A DNA stretch of 37,216 nt from CBDDRG01 sp051306415. Its GTDB lineage: Bacteria > Pseudomonadota > Gammaproteobacteria > Pseudomonadales > Porticoccaceae. The translations under genes and the position numbers were made by a program. Under the pieces are notes generated by a model. The model was not told where the DNA came from and searched no databases. It saw only the letters and a program-made list of their open reading frames with translations. Shown here one piece after another: positions 22,956-30,721 of this stretch (its first letter is position 1; the number at the start of each line of letters is the position of its first letter). The stretch is from assembly GCA_051306415.1 (NCBI GenBank), contig JBPPNE010000232.1:1-37216 (forward strand), in the 5' to 3' direction.

Positions 22956-24857
22956 TTAGACCATATCGAGGAAGGGGTTGTCGATAGCCAGAGACACCGC
23001 CTTGCCATAGCCAGGAACGCTGATCTCAGCACGACTGATCAACACCTCGGCATCCTCGATCACGCCCTCGCCAAACCGGTAGATCGGCGACAGATCGCCA
23101 CGGTCAGCGCGGCTCTCGTAAGCCGCCGCCGCGGAGCGAGCCTCCTCGCGACGCCCACGGTAGAGGCTCCAGTCAGCGGCGTGCCGCCGCCCCACCATAG
23201 CTTCTGCAATGCCGGCGGACAACACCACGCCGGTGGCATTATTGCCACCAAAACCCTTGGCGTTGATGAACGCCATATCCGCGCCCTGCGGGCCAAGGTG
23301 GAGATCGGCGAGCGGAATCGTCAGATGCTTGCGGTGGACATCATCGGCAATCGCATCGATCGTCTTGACACCCGGCAGCCAACCGTGGCGCATGGCGCCG
23401 ATCGCCGTCATGATCTGGTCGCCGCTGGCTGGCGCCAGCGAGTGCCCAACGTAAGCCTTGACGGCGCACACCGGCCACGAATCGATGCCGAAGGCCTCGG
23501 CGATGCGATCCAGGATCAGCGATTCAGTGACCCGGTTCTGCGGCGTGCTCGACCCGTGGGCCATTACAAAACTGCGTTGGCGAACCGCGGTCTCACCGAG
23601 AATCGCGCGCGCCGCCGCGACGGCCTTGCCGAAACAGAGGTAGTTGCCGGGACCGGGACTGGAGATCGACTTCTTGACGCCGTCGGCGTTGATGAAGACG
23701 TCGGGCACAGCGCCGAAGATGTCAGCGCCCAACTCCACTGCGAGGGCGTCGTCCATCAACACCAGGTACTGCGCGGCCTCGCCCATCACGAAGCCCGCGT
23801 TCTCACCGAAGGGTCGGCTGTAGCGGCGGGGATTGCGGCCATCGACTGGATCGACGCGCAACATCGCCTCCTCGGTCGCCAACGCCTTCATGTTGGTGAA
23901 GCCTTCCATCACCTCCGGCGTGATCGGCGCCTCGCTGCCACCCACCACCGCGACCCGGCGCACGCCGGCGCGGATGTCCCGCACCGCGGCACGCAGATTG
24001 TAAAGAAAGCTGGCGCAGGCGCCGGTGATCGCCTCGGTGTGGCCAAGGCTGCCGAGAACGTAGGCATTGACGAAATCCGCCGGCATGCTGTTCAAGCCCA
24101 GTGGAACCTGTTTCGCTGTCGCGCGCTCACCGCGCCAGCGCGCTCGCACCATACCACCCAGGCCCTCCTCGCTCATTTGGCCCATGGCGCAGGACGCGTA
24201 AGTGCCGATATCGTCGGGGCCGACGACGGCGCAGATCCGCTCCCAGGGAATGCCGACGGAACGCAGCGCATCGGTGGCGCCAAAAACCGCCATTTGCAGG
24301 CCGCGCGGTTGAAAATGGGCGTTGTAGAGTGTCTTGGGATCGAACCCGGCCGGCAACTGACCAGCCGCTTTCACCGGCATCGGCCGGGTCGTCGGCACCC
24401 GCCACTCTTGGGCGCCGGTCAGAGTCACCTCCACCCTTCGATCCGGCAGCTCGCGCACCGTCCAGCCCGGCGGTAGCGGCACCGGCAGCTCGGCGCTGGT
24501 GGTTTCAAAACGCGCTGAACCGGCTGCCACTGGCGTTGATACCAGCGTCTTCTGCCAAAAAGCCGCGTCGGGGTCGTAGTGGCTCGGGTCGATGCGGCGC
24601 ACCAGCGTACCCGCTTCGATTGCTACGCCAAAGCGCCTGACCACCTCGTCCGAAGTCAATGCCTGGCTCTCGATATCGCGGTAGCAAGTCCCGTCCCAGG
24701 CCACCTGCTTCATCAAGCAGGCGAGGCCCAGCAGGGTTTTTTGTCGCTCGGCGGCGGACAGACTTTCCAGAATCATGCGTCGATAGGCTTGGTCAAAGGA
24801 ACTGCGGCCGGCCGGATTGACGCCGCCATAACCGACTATCACTGGTAGTATCGCCAT
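22956..24857 (-). CDS. fabY: Beta-ketoacyl synthase of the FabY type (fatty acid synthesis initiation)
   Basis: A 633-residue thiolase-fold condensing enzyme. It matches, in overall length and many segments, the Pseudomonas aeruginosa FabY (634 residues), which condenses acetyl-CoA with malonyl-ACP in place of FabH. The active-site triad is visible: Cys281 (ITGACASFL), His434 (MAHGSSTPQNRVTES) and His472 (VKAYVGHSLAPAS). Other diagnostic segments are GRSSFDQAYRRM near the N-terminus, QLPAGFDPKTLYNAHFQPRGLQM, SRPFGENAGF and INAKGFGGNNATGVVLS. Divergent from an AraC/GlxA-type regulator. Assignment as FabY rather than a generic KAS is by recalled similarity. Confidence 0.88.
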   Translation of the reverse strand: MAILPVIVGYGGVNPAGRSSFDQAYRRMILESLSAAERQKTLLGLACLMKQVAWDGTCYRDIESQALTSDEVVRRFGVAIEAGTLVRRIDPSHYDPDAAFWQKTLVSTPVAAGSARFETTSAELPVPLPPGWTVRELPDRRVEVTLTGAQEWRVPTTRPMPVKAAGQLPAGFDPKTLYNAHFQPRGLQMAVFGATDALRSVGIPWERICAVVGPDDIGTYASCAMGQMSEEGLGGMVRARWRGERATAKQVPLGLNSMPADFVNAYVLGSLGHTEAITGACASFLYNLRAAVRDIRAGVRRVAVVGGSEAPITPEVMEGFTNMKALATEEAMLRVDPVDGRNPRRYSRPFGENAGFVMGEAAQYLVLMDDALAVELGADIFGAVPDVFINADGVKKSISSPGPGNYLCFGKAVAAARAILGETAVRQRSFVMAHGSSTPQNRVTESLILDRIAEAFGIDSWPVCAVKAYVGHSLAPASGDQIMTAIGAMRHGWLPGVKTIDAIADDVHRKHLTIPLADLHLGPQGADMAFINAKGFGGNNATGVVLSAGIAEAMVGRRHAADWSLYRGRREEARSAAAAYESRADRGDLSPIYRFGEGVIEDAEVLISRAEISVPGYGKAVSLAIDNPFLDMV

Positions 24858-24931
24858 GATCCCTGTCTTTCTCCTGCGCCTGATCTGTTAACCCGAGGGG
24901 GGAGTCTAGACCGGTCGCCCCGGTTGCATAA

Positions 24932-24947
24932 TTGGCGTTTCGGCCAA
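24932..24947. promoter_or_regulatory. Inverted repeat between fabY and the GlxA-type regulator
   Basis: TTGGC-gtttcg-GCCAA is a perfect five-base inverted repeat with a six-base spacer in the 126-base divergent gap. It is a candidate operator for the adjacent AraC-type regulator or another dimeric factor. Being short, it could be chance. Confidence 0.3.
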
Positions 24948-24983
24948 ATAATATGTCGAATCGGCCATGATGAAAAGCGCGCC

Positions 24984-26012
24984 ATGGACAATACCCCCAA
25001 GAACCCCGCCTACCGGGTCACCCTCCTGCTCAGCGACAACCTGCTCGCGACCAGCGCCACGCTGCCGGTGGAAATCCTCCACACCGCCGCCGGCGCGGCC
25101 CACGGCTATGATCGCCGTGCGCGGTCCGTCGCCATCCAGTCGGTCAGCCTCGACGGCAAGCCGGTAGCGTCTTCTTCTGGCTTCGCGCTCGCACCGACGA
25201 CAGCCCTTGCCGACGCGGATGCCAGCGATCTCATTCACATTCCGGGCCAATGGCGCAATCCGCGCCTCGCGCTGCACAAATACGCAGACTATCTGCCCTG
25301 GCTGCGCGCCCAGCACGAAAAGGGCACCATGATCACCGCCGTCGGCACTGGTAGCTGCTTCCTCGCCGCCGCCGGATTACTCGACAATAGGGCGGCGACC
25401 ACGCACTGGCACTACTTCGATCAATTCCAGCGCGATTACCCACATGTGCTGCTCAAGCGGCAGTACTTCATCACTCGCGCGGACAACCTGTACTGCGCCG
25501 CCAGCGTCAACTCTTTGGCGGAGTTGATGGTCAACGTCATTTATCGCTGGTATGGCGGCGCGGTGGCGAACCTGGTACAGCGCAATTTCTTCCACGAAAT
25601 TCGCGATTCCTTCGAACCCTCCCACTACTTCACCGAGGACGTCGAACAGCACCCGGATGAGGACATCCTGCAGGCGCAGATCTGGCTACAGGATCACTTC
25701 CAGAAACCGGTATCGATCGCCGCCCTTGCCCAGCAATTCGGCATGAGCGTGCGAACTTTCAACCGCCGCTTCAAGGGCGCGCTCGGCAGATCGCCCCTCG
25801 ACTACCTGCAATCCCTGCGCCTCAACAGCATCAAGAATCTGCTGCAATACACCAACCTGACGTTGGGCGAAATCGCTCACCGCTGTGGCTATCAGGATGT
25901 GGCGCACCTGACTCATCTATTCCGCCGCCACTTTCACACCACCCCAGGTCAGTATCGGGGTACCGTTCGTGCCAAGCTGTTCAGTGCCGACCCAAAAGTG
26001 ATGGGCAACTGA
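24984..26012 (+). CDS. GlxA-type transcriptional regulator (DJ-1/PfpI domain plus AraC HTH)
   Basis: A 342-residue cytoplasmic regulator. Residues about 10-185 form a DJ-1/PfpI-like amidotransferase fold (VTLLLSDNLLATSATLPVEIL, then ITAVGTGSCFLAAAGLLDNRAATTHW, where a Cys sits near the nucleophile-elbow position). Residues about 240-335 form two AraC helix-turn-helix units (SIAALAQQFGMSVRTFNRRFK, LTLGEIAHRCGYQDVAHLTHLFRRHF). The ATG at 24984 was chosen; the longer frame runs across the divergent promoter. Ligand and targets are unknown; the neighbouring fabY is one candidate target. Confidence 0.88.
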   Translation: MDNTPKNPAYRVTLLLSDNLLATSATLPVEILHTAAGAAHGYDRRARSVAIQSVSLDGKPVASSSGFALAPTTALADADASDLIHIPGQWRNPRLALHKYADYLPWLRAQHEKGTMITAVGTGSCFLAAAGLLDNRAATTHWHYFDQFQRDYPHVLLKRQYFITRADNLYCAASVNSLAELMVNVIYRWYGGAVANLVQRNFFHEIRDSFEPSHYFTEDVEQHPDEDILQAQIWLQDHFQKPVSIAALAQQFGMSVRTFNRRFKGALGRSPLDYLQSLRLNSIKNLLQYTNLTLGEIAHRCGYQDVAHLTHLFRRHFHTTPGQYRGTVRAKLFSADPKVMGN

Positions 26013-26108
26013 GTGCGGCTGCCGCGATTGGGGTTTGGCGAAGACCGTCGCGCTATGATGACGAAATACCTACGACTCGATACATGCAAAACGGAGGCGG
26101 GTTAACCC

Positions 26109-27038
26109 ATGTCTGAACCCGCCAGATTGCGCATCGGCTACGCCCTCGGCAGCGGCTCGGCGCGCGGCTGGGCCCATATCGGGGTGATCAACGCGCTCGC
26201 TGAACTCGGCGTTGAACCCGACATCGTCTGCGGCACGTCCATCGGTGCGGTCGTGGCCGCCGCTTGCGCGGCATCGCGGTTGGAGCGCTTGCTTGATGGC
26301 GCGCGCGGGTTGACCCGACTGCAGGTGGCGCGATTCCTCAACCTCAACTGGTCGCTGAACAGCTTCATCGACCAGTTGAGGCTCACCAACTTCCTCCACG
26401 AATCCCTCTGCGACGCCGAACTCGACTTTCGCGAGTTGTCGAAAAAATTGGCCACCGTCGCCACGGATCTCGAATCCGGCAAGGAAGTCTGGTTTACCGA
26501 GGGCAGCGTCCTCAACGCCGTGTCCGCCTCCATCGCACTGCCCGGGCTACTACAACCGGTGAGGATTCAGGGTCGCTGGCTGGTGGACGGCGGGCTGGTA
26601 AATCCGGTCCCGGTGTCCCTTTGCCGAGCGCTGGGCGCCGATGTCGTCATCGCGGTCAACCTGAATTCGGGCATCGTCGGCAACCCGTTGGTCGAGCCGC
26701 CGAACAACGGAGTTCGCAATCATTTTCTCAACTCGCTGATGCTGCGGCGCAGGCTGCAAGCACCGATTCCCGAGACAACAACGGAATCACTGCCGAAAAT
26801 CCGCGAACGTAGGCCGGGACTATTGGATGTCCTCGGCCGCTCCATCAATATCACCCAGGATCGCATTACTCGCAGCCGCATGGCCGGAGACCCTCCAGAC
26901 ATTGTGCTTTCCCCACGGCTGTCCCATATCGGGTTGTTCGAGTTTCACAGAGTCGCCGAAGCGGTCGGCGAGGGCGAACAGTGCGTCGCGCGCATGGTGT
27001 CAGAAATTCGCCATGTGCTGCCGGGCGTCATAACGTGA
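26109..27038 (+). CDS. Patatin-like phospholipase (RssA/NTE family)
   Basis: A 309-residue serine lipid acyl hydrolase. It shows the glycine-rich oxyanion segment GSGSARGWAHIGV (residues 14-26), the nucleophile elbow GTSIG with Ser44 and the catalytic DGG with Asp160. The Ser-Asp dyad is therefore complete. There is no signal peptide, so it is probably cytoplasmic or membrane-associated. It resembles the RssA-type group of bacterial patatins. The substrate is unknown. Followed after 146 bases by the PA2779/PA2778-type pair. Confidence 0.88.
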   Translation: MSEPARLRIGYALGSGSARGWAHIGVINALAELGVEPDIVCGTSIGAVVAAACAASRLERLLDGARGLTRLQVARFLNLNWSLNSFIDQLRLTNFLHESLCDAELDFRELSKKLATVATDLESGKEVWFTEGSVLNAVSASIALPGLLQPVRIQGRWLVDGGLVNPVPVSLCRALGADVVIAVNLNSGIVGNPLVEPPNNGVRNHFLNSLMLRRRLQAPIPETTTESLPKIRERRPGLLDVLGRSINITQDRITRSRMAGDPPDIVLSPRLSHIGLFEFHRVAEAVGEGEQCVARMVSEIRHVLPGVIT

Positions 27039-27184
27039 AAAGTGCCTGCCCCCTCGCGATTCTCGATATGCTATCGTCTACACTACGGTGAGCGAATAAC
27101 ACGCCGCCGGCGCACGTCTGGCGCCAATCGATTTTGCGGCCAACCGGCGACAACCCAACCACCACACCGACGGAGAACTTCACT

Positions 27185-27574
27185 ATGGCCATAAATAAAA
27201 CCCCCCTTAAGAAAGCCGCCACTCTTTGCCTGGTTGCGAGCTTCCTCGGAACAGCCACCATCCAGCCCGCAATTGCTTCGGTGATCTCGACTGAAGCCCT
27301 GATGACATCAACCGCACGGCAGATGAGCCAGAGCCCGATCGACCAAGTCCTTGCCCGCGACGATGTCCGTGCGCAATTGGTCAGCCTTGGCGTCGACCCG
27401 GACGCCGCCAAAGCCCGCATCGCGGCGCTCAGCCCCGACGAACTCGCGCAACTGAATCAGCGCGTTGGCGAGCTGCCCGCCGGGGCTGGTGTCATTGGCG
27501 TCCTCGGCGTGCTCCTCCTCGTGTTGCTGGTACTCGAAATACTTGGCGTCACCAACGTCTTTAGCAAGATTTGA
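27185..27574 (+). CDS. PA2779-family small membrane protein
   Basis: A 129-residue protein with an N-terminal signal-like helix (about 10-32), a polar helical middle (about 33-92; e.g. DQVLARDDVRAQLVSLGVDPDAA and LSPDELAQLNQRVGELPAG in part) and a strongly hydrophobic C-terminal helix (about 101-125) ending in a short tail. The pattern and the following gene match the PA2779/PA2778 pair of Pseudomonas. The function is unknown. The ATG at 27185 follows GGAG at good spacing. Its TGA overlaps the next gene's TTG start. Confidence 0.8.
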   Translation: MAINKTPLKKAATLCLVASFLGTATIQPAIASVISTEALMTSTARQMSQSPIDQVLARDDVRAQLVSLGVDPDAAKARIAALSPDELAQLNQRVGELPAGAGVIGVLGVLLLVLLVLEILGVTNVFSKI

Positions 27575-28593
27575 TTGCTCGCAAGGCTTGTTCCCGCACG
27601 GCAAAACTGTGGCAGTGCGCGCTCTTCGCGCTCAGCCTCAGCGGCTGCGCGAATCAGGCCTTGCTGCCGACGTATCTGCCCGACGGCCCCGCACGGGCCG
27701 TCGAGTTATCCGCCACACCGTTTTTCCCCCAGGAAGAGTACCAATGCGGGCCGGCTGCACTGGCTACCGTGCTCGCGGCAGCGGACGCCTCGGCTACTCC
27801 GGATGAACTTGCGCCCCTGGTGTATTTGCCCGCCCGTAAAGGGAGCCTGCAACCGGAACTGGTCGCAACCGTGCGCCGCTACCAACGGCTGCCCTATGTG
27901 ATAGATACGGATTTCAGCGCACTCCTTGCCGAAGTGACCGGCGGACGGCCCGTGCTGGTGTTACAGAATCTGGGTGTTTCGTGGTATCCAATCTGGCATT
28001 ACGCCGTTGTCGTCGGCTATCAACCGGGCACCGATCAACTACTGCTGCGCTCGGGAACAACAAAGCGTCAACCGGTCGGCACCCGACGTTTTTTGAACAG
28101 CTGGGCGCGCGCTGGCAACTGGGGGCTGGTGGTACTGAAACCTGGTGAGCTGCCCGCCCATGCGGATGCCGATCGCTACCTGCAAGCGGTTGCAGCGCTC
28201 GAATCGGCCAGCCACTACGCCGCCGCGCTATCGGCCTACCAAGCCGCATTCGCGCGCTGGCCGACGGATACCAGAACCCGTTTCGGCGTCGCCAACAGCC
28301 TCCTCGGCCTCGGTCGTGCCAACGAGGCGATCCATCATTACCGGCAATTGCTTGCGTCCCAGCCTGACAACGCCGCCGCGCTCAACAACCTCGCCGAGGC
28401 ACTGGCCGCCACCGGCTGCCGGGAACAAGCCATCACCACCATAGAGCGGGCGATTGCAGTGCCGGGCCTGCCACCGACTCTGGCGCCGGTGCTGCAAAAA
28501 ACCCGCGCCGAGTTAATGCAGGGCACCACCAGCGGCACAGCTCGCAATAACCCGCGCAATGACGCGCACAGAACAAACTGCCCGGCGCCCTGA
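27571..28593 (+). CDS. PA2778-family lipoprotein cysteine peptidase (C39-like) with TPR repeats
   Basis: A 340-residue lipoprotein. The lipobox LSGC has Cys26 as the acylated residue. A C39-like papain-fold peptidase domain (about 48-190) has Cys59 in QEEYQCGPAALATVL and His143 in YPIWHYAVVVGY. TPR-type helical repeats span about 190-315. It would be exported and anchored on the periplasmic side or outer membrane. The TTG start at 27571 overlaps the stop of the PA2779-type gene (TTGA), implying coupled translation. C39 peptidases normally cut double-glycine leaders inside ABC exporters; here the domain stands alone with no ATPase. The partner may be its substrate or anchor, which is inference. 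Confidence 0.82.
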   Translation: MIARKACSRTAKLWQCALFALSLSGCANQALLPTYLPDGPARAVELSATPFFPQEEYQCGPAALATVLAAADASATPDELAPLVYLPARKGSLQPELVATVRRYQRLPYVIDTDFSALLAEVTGGRPVLVLQNLGVSWYPIWHYAVVVGYQPGTDQLLLRSGTTKRQPVGTRRFLNSWARAGNWGLVVLKPGELPAHADADRYLQAVAALESASHYAAALSAYQAAFARWPTDTRTRFGVANSLLGLGRANEAIHHYRQLLASQPDNAAALNNLAEALAATGCREQAITTIERAIAVPGLPPTLAPVLQKTRAELMQGTTSGTARNNPRNDAHRTNCPAP

Positions 28594-28764
28594 CGCCCCC
28601 ACCTGCAGTCCCGCAGCGCCGCTGCCTCACACCAGATCGAACCGCCAAGCCCCGGAGAAAACGGCTCATTTTTACCACTCCAACGCATCTTATTGCACCG
28701 GGAATGTCATGGAATTACGGTACAGTCTTCTCGATTTAATCAACAACAAGTAAAGGAGACACCA

Positions 28765-29454
28765 AGGAAACAGTACGGCGCGGAATTCCTGGGGACGTTT
28801 TGGCTGGTGCTCGGTGGTTGCGGCAGTGCGGTGCTCGCCGCCGCATTTCCGGAAGTCGGCATCGGCCTGACAGGCGTTTCACTGGCGTTTGGCCTGACTG
28901 TGTTGACCATGGCCTACGCCATCGGCCACATCTCCGGCTGCCACCTGAATCCGGCCGTATCGGTGGGCCTGTGGGCTGGCGGCCGCTTTCCCGCAAGCCA
29001 GCTCGCGCCCTACGTCCTGGCGCAGGTTCTCGGCGGCATCGCCGCCGGCGGTGTGCTCTACGTCATCGCCTCCGGCGCGGCAGGGTTTGACGTCGCCAAG
29101 GGCTTTGCCTCCAACGGCTATGCTGAGCATTCACCCGGCGACTACTCGCTGGTGGCGGCACTGGTCAGCGAGGTGGTGATGACGATGTTTTTCCTGCTGG
29201 TCATCCTCGGCGCCACCGACAAGCGCGCCCCGGCGGGATTCGCGCCCATCGCCATCGGCCTGGCGCTGACGCTGATTCACCTCATCAGCATTTCGGTGAC
29301 GAACACTTCGGTCAATCCGGCGCGCAGTACCGGGGTCGCACTGTTTGTTGGCGACTGGGCCATCGCCCAACTCTGGCTGTTCTGGCTGGCTCCGATCGTC
29401 GGTGCCGTGCTGGGCGCCGGTGCCTATCGCTGCATTGCCAGCGAGTACAGATGA
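28765..29454 (+). CDS. aqpZ: Aquaporin Z, with AGG at the expected start codon
   Basis: A six-TM water channel with both NPA boxes (HLNPAVSVG and SVNPARSTG) and the usual AqpZ N-terminal segment KQYGAEFLGTFWLVLGGCGSAV. The frame from 28765 gives 229 residues, against 231 in E. coli. The codon where family members have their initiating Met is AGG (28765-28767), correctly placed six bases after an AAAGGAG ribosome site (28752-28758). In-frame alternatives are a TTG at 28693 (no good ribosome site) and a GTG inside the first helix. Either a non-standard or alternate start is used, the start has been lost by mutation, or the base is a sequencing error. The rest of the gene is intact. Confidence 0.85.
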   Translation, partial: RKQYGAEFLGTFWLVLGGCGSAVLAAAFPEVGIGLTGVSLAFGLTVLTMAYAIGHISGCHLNPAVSVGLWAGGRFPASQLAPYVLAQVLGGIAAGGVLYVIASGAAGFDVAKGFASNGYAEHSPGDYSLVAALVSEVVMTMFFLLVILGATDKRAPAGFAPIAIGLALTLIHLISISVTNTSVNPARSTGVALFVGDWAIAQLWLFWLAPIVGAVLGAGAYRCIASEYR

Positions 29455-29469
29455 GCCTCTCCCCTCTGC

Positions 29470-29504
29470 GTTCAGCGGATCGCCTTGCTGCGGGTCCGCT
29501 GAAC
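29470..29504. terminator. Inverted repeat between convergent aqpZ and the TRAP gene, possible terminator
   Basis: gttcagcgga at 29470-29479 and its perfect complement tccgctgaac at 29495-29504 enclose a 15-base loop. The repeat sits between two convergent stop codons. There is no clear T-tract, so intrinsic termination is uncertain. Confidence 0.45.
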
Positions 29505-29528
29505 GTCGCTGCCACGATGCCGGCCGCT

Positions 29529-30632
29529 CTATTGCAGCCGGCGCGCCCGGTAGTAGGCCTCTTCGGAAATTTCATGGTAGGCGCTAACCTGGCGCTGGAA
29601 CTCGCGCTGCGAATCGTAGACCTTTTTCGCCAGCGAATCGCCGGCGGCAAGCTCGGCTAAGACATGGTCGGTAATCCGGTGCAGCTCCTTCAGCACGTCG
29701 TCCGGTAGCGGCAGGATGTGCACGCCGTGCTTTTCCTTCAACTCGACCATGGCCGCGTAATTGTGCGCGGTGTAGTCATCCAGCATGTTCTGATTGGCGG
29801 CGCGGGCAGCAGCTTCGATGATGGCCTGCAAGTCGGGTGGCAGACTTTCCCAAGCCTGCTTGTTGAGGGTGAGCTCCAGCGTCGAGCCGGGCTCCTGCCA
29901 GCCAGGGTAGTAGTAATACTTGGCGACCTGGTGAAAACCAAAAGTGAGGTCGTTGTAGGGGCCGACCCACTCGGCGGCATCGATGACCCCGGTTTGCAGC
30001 GCGGTGTAGAGCTCGCCGCCGGGGATGGTGACGGCTTCGCCACCAGCGCGGGTAATGACTTCACCGCCAATGCCGGGAATGCGCATCTTCAACCCCTTGA
30101 TGTCGTCCAGGCTATAAATGGGCTTGGTGAACCAACCCGCCATCTGCACGCCCGAGTTGCCGCCGGCAAGGGGAACGACATTGAACGGCGCATAGACTTC
30201 GCGCCACAGCGCCATGCCACCGCCGAAATGGAGCCAAGCGTTCATCTCCTGGCCATTGAGGCCAAAGGGCACGCCCGTGAAGAACACCGCTGCCGGCGCC
30301 TTGCCCTTCCAGTAGTACGCCGGGCCATGCCCCATCTCGGCGGTGCCCTGGGACACCGCGTCGAACACCTCCAGCGCCGGAACCATTTGGCCAGCGCCAT
30401 AAACCTTGATCTTGATGCGGCCATTGCTCATCCGCGCGACCAGATCGGCGAAGTATTCCGGCGCGGCGCCGAGGCCGGGGTAGTTTTTCGGCCAGGTGGT
30501 GACGAGCTTCCAGTTATAGATTTTTTGCTCAGTCGCAACCGCGCCGGTGCTGGTCGCCGCCAATTTGTCGCCGCCACAGCCAGCCACCAGCAACAGTATC
30601 GCCAGCAGAACGCCCGTGCTTCGCTTGATCAT
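29529..30632 (-). CDS. TRAP transporter solute-binding lipoprotein (DctP family)
   Basis: A 367-residue periplasmic solute-binding protein. The N-terminus has a lipobox (LLLVAGC), so it is tethered to the membrane. The mature part shows DctP-family patterns: WKLVTTWPKNYPGLG, KIKVYGAGQMVPALEVFDAVSQG and LKMRIPGIGGEV. The WPKNYPGLG-type start and the AAEWVGPYND segment are typical of the subgroup binding 2-oxo acids and other monocarboxylates. The ATG at 30632 has GGGAG at the right distance; a start five codons earlier is possible. No dctQ or dctM membrane genes are adjacent, so it is an orphan binding subunit here. The ligand is not determined. Confidence 0.9.
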   Translation of the reverse strand: MIKRSTGVLLAILLLVAGCGGDKLAATSTGAVATEQKIYNWKLVTTWPKNYPGLGAAPEYFADLVARMSNGRIKIKVYGAGQMVPALEVFDAVSQGTAEMGHGPAYYWKGKAPAAVFFTGVPFGLNGQEMNAWLHFGGGMALWREVYAPFNVVPLAGGNSGVQMAGWFTKPIYSLDDIKGLKMRIPGIGGEVITRAGGEAVTIPGGELYTALQTGVIDAAEWVGPYNDLTFGFHQVAKYYYYPGWQEPGSTLELTLNKQAWESLPPDLQAIIEAAARAANQNMLDDYTAHNYAAMVELKEKHGVHILPLPDDVLKELHRITDHVLAELAAGDSLAKKVYDSQREFQRQVSAYHEISEEAYYRARRLQ

Positions 30633-30721
30633 CTGGTTATCTCCCATCGGTCGTGGTGAATGTGTATCGAGGTGGATGTCGGGTTTGCGGTGTCAAGCGC
30701 GAAGTCACCGGCCGGCACTGA

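Noticed and set aside
28709..28753. 14-codon frame (ATG to TAA) ending inside the aqpZ ribosome site
   Set aside because: Too short to support as a gene on its own. It is mentioned only as possible context for the missing aqpZ start codon.
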